Source of the DNA: Propionibacteriaceae bacterium
Lineage (GTDB): Bacteria > Actinomycetota > Actinomycetes > Propionibacteriales > Propionibacteriaceae
Reading direction: 5' to 3'
Length of the DNA stretch: 5,898 nucleotides
Assembly: GCA_030544185.1 (NCBI GenBank)
Contig: JAUNRO010000001.1
Coordinates: 20,526 to 26,423, forward strand
The translations under genes and the position numbers were made by a program. A model generated the notes under the pieces. It was not told where the DNA came from, did not search any database, and worked only from the letters and a program-made list of their open reading frames with translations. Each line of letters opens with the position of its first letter. The stretch's first letter is position 1. Of this stretch, positions 1 through 5,036 are shown piece by piece.

Positions 1-1014
1 GGCATAGGGCCGCTCGATCTGGCCGAAGCGGAACATCTGCGTGAAGCGGCGCACCAGCGCCCGGTCGACGGTCTCGATCTCCAGGCTCGTGTCGTTGAGC
101 GCGTTCTTGATATTGGTCTCGTTGAGCCACTTGGCATCCGGCATCTCGTGATCCAGACCGGCATTCAGGCTCGCGGCGGCCGACCGGGTGGACCAGAAAT
201 CGGACTGCACATAGCCCTCGAATCCCCACTCATCGCGGAGAATGTCGTGCAGCGTGTAGCGATATTCCGTCGCATAGACCCCCCGGATGCGGTTATAGGC
301 GCTCATGATCGCTGCGATCTCACCGTCCTTCACGAGCATTTCGAACGGCAGCAGATAGAGCTCGCGCAGCACGTGCTCATCCAGCTCGACATTGGTCCGG
401 AATCGCTCGTATTCCTGGTCGTTCACCACATAGTGCTTGCCCATCGCGATGATGTCGTGGCCCTGGATCGCCTTGGTCACCTCGACGCCCATGACGCCGG
501 AGAGATAGGGGTCCTCGGAGAAATACTCGAAATTGCGGCCGGCGGTCGCGGTGCGGTGCAGGCAGACGCCGGGCCCCTCCAGCACGTGCTGGCCGAGGGT
601 GGCGGTCTCGCTGCCGATGATATCCCCGTACGCCCGGGCGAGGCCCGGGTCGAAACTCGCGGCGACGCCGATGGTCATCGGCAGGGCGGTGGCGGGTGGT
701 GAGGGAGTGCCGTCGCCCATCCCCACACCGACGGGGCCGTTGGTGATGCGGAAGCGCGGGATGCCGAGCTCGTCGATCGCCGCGACATGGCGCTCGACCC
801 GGATCTGGGTCGCGAGCTGAGCCATCTCCTCCTCGGTCGTGGCCTGGTTGAGTGCGCTATAGATGTCGATGGTCTCCATCGCGCCGTGCAACTGGGCGAT
901 CTTCTGGTCGAGCGTCATGGCGGCCACCAGTTCCTGCGCCCGCTCGCGCGGGGTCAGCGTGGTGTCGAGCCAAGGCCGGTCGGCAGCGGACTGGGTGCGG
1001 GCGTCGTCGGTCAT
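1..1014 (-). CDS. Glycoside hydrolase family 3 beta-glucosidase-like enzyme, 3' end cut off by the window
   Basis: The visible 338 residues are the N-terminal catalytic barrel of a GH3 glycosidase, which releases terminal beta-linked sugars by a retaining mechanism. Family motifs appear in order: NGPVGVG (92-98), the conserved GRNFEYFSEDPYLSG block (159-173), KHYVVNDQE (193-201), AAIMSAYNRI (234-243) and VQSDFW (269-274). D272 is the expected nucleophile. Family members run to roughly 700-850 residues, so the second domain, which normally supplies the acid/base, lies outside the window. There is no signal peptide, which suggests a cytoplasmic enzyme acting on imported oligosaccharides or glycosides. 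The residue before LHRT is Cys151, where Asn is more usual. The ATG start is supported by where homology begins. Its ribosome-binding site is poor, and a TANNNT box ends six bases upstream. GH3 membership is near certain; the substrate is not. Confidence 0.95.
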   Translation of the reverse strand, partial: MTDDARTQSAADRPWLDTTLTPRERAQELVAAMTLDQKIAQLHGAMETIDIYSALNQATTEEEMAQLATQIRVERHVAAIDELGIPRFRITNGPVGVGMGDGTPSPPATALPMTIGVAASFDPGLARAYGDIIGSETATLGQHVLEGPGVCLHRTATAGRNFEYFSEDPYLSGVMGVEVTKAIQGHDIIAMGKHYVVNDQEYERFRTNVELDEHVLRELYLLPFEMLVKDGEIAAIMSAYNRIRGVYATEYRYTLHDILRDEWGFEGYVQSDFWSTRSAAASLNAGLDHEMPDAKWLNETNIKNALNDTSLEIETVDRALVRRFTQMFRFGQIERPYA

Positions 1015-1020
1015 TCACTC

Positions 1021-1026
1021 AGGCTA
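1021..1026 (-). promoter_or_regulatory. Possible -10 box for a leaderless GH3 transcript
   Basis: Read on the minus strand this is TAGCCT, which fits the actinobacterial TANNNT -10 pattern. It ends six bases before the GH3 ATG, so transcription would begin at or next to the start codon. That would explain the weak Shine-Dalgarno sequence. No good -35 box is visible, so this is inference from spacing alone. Confidence 0.3.
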
Positions 1027-1034
1027 GGCAGGCC

Positions 1035-1061
1035 TGCGGCGAACCCGGAGGGGTTGCCGCA
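1035..1061 (-). terminator. Strong intercistronic hairpin between the ABM and GH3 genes
   Basis: TGCGGC (1035-1040) pairs with GCCGCA (1056-1061), and AACCC (1042-1046) pairs with GGGTT (1051-1055). The result is an 11-bp stem with a single bulged base and a four-base loop. It sits in the 60-base gap between the ABM stop and the GH3 start. There is no T-tract after it on the minus strand, so it is not a classical intrinsic terminator. It could be a partial terminator, an mRNA processing or stability element, or an attenuator that sets GH3 expression relative to the two genes before it. Confidence 0.45.
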
Positions 1062-1074
1062 AGTTCCCGCCCGG

Positions 1075-1650
1075 TCAGTCCTTGGTGCCCGGCACGAGGA
1101 AGGGCTTCATCGCCGTGGTCAGCGCCGGTGCGACCAGATAGGTCATGCACACCACGATGAGGGTCACGTTGATCGCCGTCATCGCCAGGAACGGGACCCG
1201 GCCGTCGGGATTCCAGAAGCCGGCCAGGAAGATGAACAGCGAGGCCAGCGGCCAGATGCCCAACCACGTGACGACCGCGGTCTTCCACCGCGGCGGCCTC
1301 GGAGTGCTGGCCGGGATGGCGGGTCCGGCGAACCATTCCTCCATCGCGTTCAGGCGGCGGTGCTCCGGTTCGCCCTCGGCATGGGCCCGCATTTTCGCGA
1401 AGATCTGCTTGCGGTCGGTGGAGGCGTCCCAAGCGGCGAGGTCCGCCTCGGAGGCGAAGTTGACCGCCACCTGATAGGCGCACCCCGGCGAGGCCGGCGG
1501 GATGATCTCCGCCCCCTGGAAACCGGGATGGCGCTGCATCAGCACGAGCATGTCCCGGACCAGGGCCTCATAGTGATCCTCGTGACCCGGCAACGCCCGG
1601 CGCCGCGCAATTCTGGTGACTGTGGTGCTGTCGGCGGCTGCCTCGGACAT
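1075..1650 (-). CDS. ABM-domain protein with two C-terminal transmembrane helices (COG3224-like)
   Basis: The 191-residue product has a ferredoxin-like alpha/beta ABM (antibiotic biosynthesis monooxygenase superfamily) domain at about residues 9-107. It shows the typical sequence course: TVTRIARRRALPGHEDHYEALV, then HPGFQGAEII (41-50), YQVAVNFASEADLAAW (59-74) and a helix ending in MEEWF (103-107). A Pro-rich linker leads to two hydrophobic helices (about 124-146 and 153-175) separated by a short polar turn. The enzyme-like domain should therefore be tethered on the cytoplasmic face. ABM relatives oxidise polycyclic aromatics or degrade haem, but many membrane-fused members have no known activity and I assign none. 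The start lies five bases after the RidA stop with a weak ribosome-binding site, so translational coupling is likely. Confidence 0.82.
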   Translation of the reverse strand: MSEAAADSTTVTRIARRRALPGHEDHYEALVRDMLVLMQRHPGFQGAEIIPPASPGCAYQVAVNFASEADLAAWDASTDRKQIFAKMRAHAEGEPEHRRLNAMEEWFAGPAIPASTPRPPRWKTAVVTWLGIWPLASLFIFLAGFWNPDGRVPFLAMTAINVTLIVVCMTYLVAPALTTAMKPFLVPGTKD

Positions 1651-1655
1651 CGTCG

Positions 1656-2054
1656 TCAGTCGCCGAGCCAGGCGGTGGCCTCGATCTCCACCAGGAACAC
1701 CGGGCGTCCGAGCGCGGCGACGCCGACGACGGTGTGGGTGGGCTTGACGGGCCCGGTGAAATATTTCGCGCGGGCCGCCGAGGCGATCGGGGCGTCGGCG
1801 ACGTTCACCAGATAGGTGGTCGTCGCGACGATGTCGTCCATCGTTCCGCCGGCGGCCTCGACAACGGCCTTCATGTTCTGCATCGCCTGATCGATCTGGG
1901 TCTCGACATCGTTCTCGCCAACGATCGTGCCGTCGGCGGTGAACGACACCATGCCCGCGATATGGAGGGTGTCGCCGGCGCGCACTCCATAGGAATAGGT
2001 GTTGTTGACGGCCGGGGCCTCGGGCAGCTCCGCGGGCATGACGGCTTCGGGCAT
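1656..2054 (-). CDS. RidA/YjgF/YER057c/UK114-family protein
   Basis: The 132-residue product has the normal length and trimer-forming fold of Rid proteins, which hydrolyse reactive enamines and imines from amino acid metabolism. Diagnostic segments are YSYGVRAGDTLHIAGMV (20-36), the helix around QAMQNMKAVVEAAGG (56-70) with DDIVATTTYLV after it (73-83), and the closing FLVEIEATAWL (120-130). By eye alignment, the position of the catalytic Arg105 of E. coli RidA (in VARLP) is Ala114 here (VAALG). This suggests one of the Rid subfamilies without demonstrated deaminase activity. I chose the ATG at 2054 over an in-frame one 28 codons upstream because AAGGAG sits six bases before it and the extra residues do not look like the family. 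It is the first gene of the minus-strand operon. Confidence 0.92.
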   Translation of the reverse strand: MPEAVMPAELPEAPAVNNTYSYGVRAGDTLHIAGMVSFTADGTIVGENDVETQIDQAMQNMKAVVEAAGGTMDDIVATTTYLVNVADAPIASAARAKYFTGPVKPTHTVVGVAALGRPVFLVEIEATAWLGD

Positions 2055-2136
2055 CGAAATCTCCTTGGGAATCGGGGTCCGGACTCGCCCGCCATTATGG
2101 CTGAGGTTCAATGGAGTCCTTGCGAAGGGAGCCCCC
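2055..2136. promoter_or_regulatory. Divergent promoter region for ridA-type and isochorismatase-type genes
   Basis: This 82-base gap separates two divergent operons. On the minus strand CATAAT (2099-2094) is a near-consensus -10 box about 40 bases before the RidA ATG. It lies inside an 11-base palindrome, GCCATTATGGC (2091-2101), which would suit an operator. A wider inverted repeat, GGACTC (2081-2086) and GAGTCC (2114-2119), brackets it. I see no convincing -35 box for either direction and no clear -10 for the plus strand. The ribosome-binding sites are AAGGAG (minus strand, 2066-2061) and AAGGGAG (plus strand, 2125-2131). Confidence 0.5.
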
Positions 2137-2715
2137 ATGCCGAACCTGATGCACCGCGTGAACGACCTGCGGATGCGCGCCGAGATCGGTGCCCTCGTCC
2201 TGGTCGACTATCAGGAACGCCTCATGCCCGCCATCGCCGACTCCGACGAGGTCCTGCGCCGCGCGGGCTTCCTGGCCGAGGTGGCGCACGAACTGGGCGT
2301 ACCCGTCATCGGCACCGCCCAGAACCCCGACAAGCTCGGCCCCAATCTCCCGCCCGTCGGCGACCAGCTTGACCGGGTGGTGACGAAGATGTCGTTCGGT
2401 GCCTGCGAGGACGGGCTCATCGAGTTGCTCGCGGAGCTGGACGGTGACACCTCGCGGGAGGTCGTCGTCGCGGGATGCGAGACCCACGTCTGCCTGCTGC
2501 AGACCGCGCTCGGGCTGCTCGAGGCCGGCCGGCGGGTGTTCGTGGTCGCCGACGCGTCCGGTTCGCGCTATGCCGCTGACAAGGAGGCCGCGCTGGCCCG
2601 GCTGGCGTTCGCCGGGGCGACGGTCGTCACCGCCGAGATGGTCGCCTTCGAGTGGATGGGCACGGCCGCGATCGACCAGTTCCGGACGATCTCGCGGCTG
2701 GTGAAGCCGCTCTGA
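2137..2715 (+). CDS. Isochorismatase-family cysteine hydrolase (ISOC1/2-like)
   Basis: The 192-residue product is a complete cysteine hydrolase of the isochorismatase/nicotinamidase superfamily. The catalytic triad is visible: Asp24 in LVLVDYQER, Lys84 in VTKMSFGA and Cys119 in AGCETHVCLLQTA. The later stretch VFVVADASGSR (134-144) followed by an Ala-rich helix is also typical. The ending, roughly QFRTISRLVKPL, matches the ISOC1/ISOC2-like branch (human ISOC proteins end in a similar FKEI..LIK). Members hydrolyse amides, ureido groups or vinyl ethers; the substrate here is unknown. AAGGGAG five bases before the ATG fixes the start. It lies back to back with the RidA gene, a pairing of enzyme types also seen in RutB and RutC, but no other rut gene is present. 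It probably begins the plus-strand operon. Confidence 0.93.
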   Translation: MPNLMHRVNDLRMRAEIGALVLVDYQERLMPAIADSDEVLRRAGFLAEVAHELGVPVIGTAQNPDKLGPNLPPVGDQLDRVVTKMSFGACEDGLIELLAELDGDTSREVVVAGCETHVCLLQTALGLLEAGRRVFVVADASGSRYAADKEAALARLAFAGATVVTAEMVAFEWMGTAAIDQFRTISRLVKPL

Positions 2716-2722
2716 GGCGACG

Positions 2723-3208
2723 ATGTTCGAACGCGACGATCGCCGGGCCGAGAAATTGCGGCAGATGTACGCCGGAGGCCGCGGCAACCAGGTCGCACGC
2801 ACCTATGCCCGCGGATGGGCCTGGGCGTTCGCCAAGGGCCTCCTGCCCCGGCGATGGGTGACGCTGGAGGTGCCGGGGCGCAGCTCCGGCAGGCTCACTC
2901 GATTCCCGCTCGGAATGGCCGACCTCGACGGCCGCTGGTTCCTCGTGTCGATGCTCGGTGAGTGTCACTGGACCCGCAACGTCCGTGCCGCCGGCGGCCA
3001 CGCGGTCCTGCGCCGGCGCCGCCCCCGCGGCGTACTCCTCAGCGAGGTTCCCGTCGCCGATCGCGCGCCGATCATCAAGCGCTATCTCCAGCAGGTGCCC
3101 GGCGCCCGCCCGCACATCCCGGTCGACCGGCGTGCACCGCTCGCGGAGTTCGAGGCGATCGCCGGGGACATCCCGGTCTTCGAGGTCGGCGGCGGGGCCC
3201 GCGCGTGA
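2723..3208 (+). CDS. Nitroreductase-family deazaflavin (F420)-dependent oxidoreductase, Ddn-like
   Basis: The 161-residue product is a small split-beta-barrel protein of the Ddn-like family, whose members use reduced F420 to reduce quinones, nitro compounds or enones. Recognisable segments are VTLEVPGRSSGRLTRFPLG (46-64), WFLVSMLGE (72-80), WTRNVRAAGGHAVLRRR (83-99) and the C-terminal FEAIAGDIPVFEV (143-155). In characterised relatives these shape the deazaflavin pocket. An amphipathic N-terminal helix (about 30-41) could touch the membrane, as proposed for Ddn. The gene follows the hydrolase by seven bases, with GAGG overlapping that gene's stop as ribosome-binding site. Its own stop overlaps the next start by four bases (GTGA). 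F420 use is inferred from the family. A haem- or fatty-acid-binding role, as in some homologues, cannot be excluded. Confidence 0.88.
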   Translation: MFERDDRRAEKLRQMYAGGRGNQVARTYARGWAWAFAKGLLPRRWVTLEVPGRSSGRLTRFPLGMADLDGRWFLVSMLGECHWTRNVRAAGGHAVLRRRRPRGVLLSEVPVADRAPIIKRYLQQVPGARPHIPVDRRAPLAEFEAIAGDIPVFEVGGGARA

Positions 3209-3933
3209 GCCTCCCGGTCCCGCAGCGGCGCCGCAGCGTTTTGCCCCGGGTCACCTGGCACCCGACGCCGCACGGGAGCGCGCTCGTCAGCGCACCGCAG
3301 TTCGACCCCCGGCCCAGCGTGGTCATGCTCGGCGTCGGCATCGTGTTCATCGTGCTGAGCGTGCTGGCCCTGGTGGTCGGCATCGCAGCGACCGCGACGC
3401 TGGGGCTGGTCGAGGGGTTGTGGCAGCTCGGCGCGAGCGGGACGGCCGGGCTCGTGCTCGGTGGCAGCCTGACGTTCGCGGGCTCACGCCGGCTCTGGCT
3501 GAACAGCACACTGCGGGACGGTGAGCTGCTGGTGCCGCGGCTGCCGCTGCGGCTTGGGGAGACGGTGCTGATCCGCTACAGCCAACGCCGCAGCACTCGC
3601 GCGAATGTCGCCGACATCACCGCGACGCTGGTTCTGCGCGAGCGCGCGCGGACCGCCACCGGCAAGGGGAGCTATCTGACCGACACGCACACGGTCTGGA
3701 CCGCCGAGCTCGAGACCGCCCGGCCCGATGACCCGATCGGCGACAGCGCCCGGCTGCGGGGCACCTGGCGGATGCGGGTCCCCGACGACCAGGAGCCCTC
3801 GTTCGCCGGCATCAGCAACCACGTCGAGTGGGTGGTGATCGTGCGTGCCGAGACCACCCGAGGACGCGACATCGAGACCGAGTTCCTGGTGCCGGTCGTG
3901 CCCGAGATCCTCACCACGCCTGAGCTCCGGTGA
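3205..3933 (+). CDS. Two-helix membrane protein with C-terminal arrestin-like beta domain (paralogue A)
   Basis: I do not recognise a named family. The 242-residue product has a basic N-terminus, two hydrophobic segments (about 38-63 and 75-94), and then a beta-rich soluble domain (about 106-234) with a positive RRLW junction that suggests the domain is cytosolic. The gene downstream is a clear paralogue. Shared blocks are ELLVPRLPLRLGE (107-119), IRYSQ (123-127), ITATL (138-142), TDTHTVWTAEL (159-169), DDPIGD (175-180), and PSF plus a Trp nine residues after the Phe (F200, W209), then the EFLVPVVPEIL end. That aromatic-to-Trp spacing also occurs in the arrestin-like protein two genes on. The GTG start overlaps the nitroreductase stop as GTGA, which implies translational coupling. 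No catalytic residues are evident, and a scaffold or binding role is inference. Confidence 0.85.
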   Translation: MSLPVPQRRRSVLPRVTWHPTPHGSALVSAPQFDPRPSVVMLGVGIVFIVLSVLALVVGIAATATLGLVEGLWQLGASGTAGLVLGGSLTFAGSRRLWLNSTLRDGELLVPRLPLRLGETVLIRYSQRRSTRANVADITATLVLRERARTATGKGSYLTDTHTVWTAELETARPDDPIGDSARLRGTWRMRVPDDQEPSFAGISNHVEWVVIVRAETTRGRDIETEFLVPVVPEILTTPELR

Positions 3934-3991
3934 CCCGGCTGGCCCGTGGGGTCGTTAGCGTGGGCGCGAGCAAGGGGAGGGGTGACGAACT
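3934..3991 (+). promoter_or_regulatory. Gap with strong ribosome-binding site and a possible internal promoter
   Basis: This is the only real gap inside the plus-strand cluster. GGAGGGG (3976-3982) is a strong ribosome-binding site nine bases before the GTG of paralogue B. TAGCGT (3956-3961) fits the TANNNT -10 pattern, but the only -35 candidate (TGAC, 3931-3934) is spaced too widely. An internal promoter that uncouples the last three genes is possible but weakly supported. No terminator was seen. Confidence 0.35.
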
Positions 3992-4681
3992 GTGAGCGAC
4001 TACTTGCCGGCCACGACGTCAGGGTCGGTGCTGCCGGTCGTCCGGGCCGAGTCGCGGCCCGGTGGGACCGCGCTGGTGCTGGATGCTGCGGCGGGCCGGA
4101 GCATGGCGATCTCGATTGGGCTGGGCATCGTGACCGCGGCGGTCATGGCCTTCTGGCTGGCCTCGCTCGACGTGATCGGATTCGTTATCGGGGTCGGGGC
4201 GATCATCTCGGGCATTGTCGTGGGTGTCGCCTCGGACCAGGGGGTGAAGGCCTATCGGCGCGCCCACCTCAGCGATGCCGAGCTGCTGCTTCCCCGCGTA
4301 CCCCTGAGGCTCGGCGACCCCATGACCATCCGCTATACCCAGCACCGGCTCAGGAGCCGCGCCGAGGTGCGGGCGATCACGGCCACCGTGTTCTGTCAGG
4401 AATGGGTGCGCTATCGGGTGGGCACGGACACCCGGACCGACACCCACGAGCTCTGGCAAGCCGAACTCCCTGTGGGCCCGCGCGACCCGATCGGCGACGC
4501 CGCACTGCTGAACGCGTCCTGGCAGATGCACCTCCCGCCCCACCTGCCGCCGTCGTTCCAGGCGAGCGATAACAAGATCAACTGGTTCCTGCGCGTGCGG
4601 GTGGACATTCCGGGCCGGCCCGACATCCGCAACGAGTTCAGGCTGCCCATCATCCCGGAGGTGCTCCGTGATCTCCGTTGA
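3992..4681 (+). CDS. Two-helix membrane protein with C-terminal arrestin-like beta domain (paralogue B)
   Basis: The 229-residue product is a diverged tandem paralogue of the preceding gene. It has a polar N-terminus of about 36 residues, two hydrophobic helices (about 37-57 and 60-81), and a beta-rich domain (about 97-224). Blocks matching paralogue A are ELLLPRVPLRLGD (97-109), IRYTQ (113-117), ITATV (129-133), TDTHELWQAEL (149-159), DPIGD (165-169), and PSF with a Trp nine residues after the Phe (F189, W198), then NEFRLPIIPEVL (214-225). The helices and N-termini are much less alike than the soluble domains, so selection seems to act on the domain. The start is a GTG with a strong ribosome-binding site. 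The 3' end overlaps the arrestin-like gene by 14 bases. Function is unknown; the two paralogues may form a heteromeric membrane anchor. Confidence 0.87.
   Translation: MSDYLPATTSGSVLPVVRAESRPGGTALVLDAAAGRSMAISIGLGIVTAAVMAFWLASLDVIGFVIGVGAIISGIVVGVASDQGVKAYRRAHLSDAELLLPRVPLRLGDPMTIRYTQHRLRSRAEVRAITATVFCQEWVRYRVGTDTRTDTHELWQAELPVGPRDPIGDAALLNASWQMHLPPHLPPSFQASDNKINWFLRVRVDIPGRPDIRNEFRLPIIPEVLRDLR
4657..4662 (+). promoter_or_regulatory. Ribosome-binding site that fixes the start of the arrestin-like gene
   Basis: GGAGGT lies five bases before the GTG, wholly inside the 3' end of paralogue B. It supports the overlapping GTG as the true start and means ribosomes finishing paralogue B can re-initiate there. 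Confidence 0.7.
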
Positions 4682-5036
4682 TTTCGAGACCGAAGAGCCC
4701 TTCGTCGTCGGGCAGGAGGTCGCCGGTGTCGTCACCTGGGACCCCCGGAATGTCACCCGCGCCCGCAGCTTCCAGATCGCGGTTCGCTGGCGCACCGAGG
4801 GCCGCGGCGACCGGGACGAGGGCACGATCGCGAGGGTCGATATCCCGCTGCCGGAAGGACCGCCAGCAGCGGTCACGAAATATCCCTTCCGTTTCGCGAT
4901 CCCGCCCGAAGGGCCGGTCACCTATTTCGGCAGGTTGATCAGAATCATTTGGGAAGTGGAGGCCCGCGTCGACATCGAATGGGCGATCGACCCGAACACC
5001 AAGGTGTCGTTCACCGTGGTGCCCCGGCTGCTGTGA
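4668..5036 (+). CDS. Soluble arrestin/Spo0M-like beta-sandwich protein
   Basis: The 122-residue product has no signal peptide or membrane helix. Its sequence runs as expected for one arrestin-type beta-sandwich: a strand ending FVVGQEVAGVVTW (12-24), FQIAVRWRTEG (35-45), YPFRFAIPPEGPVTYFGRL (72-90), and then IIWEVEARVDIEWAIDP (93-109) with FTVVP (115-119). A Pro-rich turn, Y/F-G, W-x-V-x-A-R-x-D-I and WA-x-DP also occur in bacterial Spo0M and Vps26-like arrestin proteins, which act as adaptors rather than enzymes. The GTG start has GGAGGT five bases upstream, inside the end of paralogue B. The stop overlaps the ATPase start as GTGA, so stoichiometric expression with both neighbours is likely. 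The fold call is a pattern match by eye; the partner and role are unknown. Confidence 0.82.
   Translation: MISVDFETEEPFVVGQEVAGVVTWDPRNVTRARSFQIAVRWRTEGRGDRDEGTIARVDIPLPEGPPAAVTKYPFRFAIPPEGPVTYFGRLIRIIWEVEARVDIEWAIDPNTKVSFTVVPRLL

Noticed and set aside
787..1815. Long plus-strand open frame of 342 codons
   Set aside because: It runs antisense through the GH3, ABM and RidA genes, all of which have clear family motifs. Its product is Arg/Gly-rich with no recognisable domain, as expected of a high-GC shadow frame.
2055..2138. N-terminal extension of the RidA protein from an ATG at 2138
   Set aside because: The 28 extra residues are not family-like and would cover the promoter region. The ATG at 2054 has AAGGAG six bases upstream and matches family length.
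2055..2715. A true rut (pyrimidine degradation) operon
   Set aside because: The hydrolase looks more ISOC1/2-like than RutB-like, and no RutA monooxygenase, RutF reductase or RutG transporter is present.
2095..2802. Minus-strand open frame of 235 codons
   Set aside because: It is antisense to the cysteine hydrolase, which has its full catalytic triad. It also crosses the divergent promoter region and has no family-like features.
2962..3204. An upstream ATG in the frame of membrane paralogue A that would add 81 residues
   Set aside because: The extension lies wholly inside the nitroreductase gene in another frame and is Arg/Pro-rich. The GTG at 3205 forms a GTGA overlap like that at 5033.
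4019..4921. Minus-strand open frame of 300 codons
   Set aside because: It lies opposite paralogue B and the arrestin-like gene, which have ribosome-binding sites, overlapping starts and paralogue support. The antisense product is low-complexity Arg/Pro/Gly/Asp-rich.
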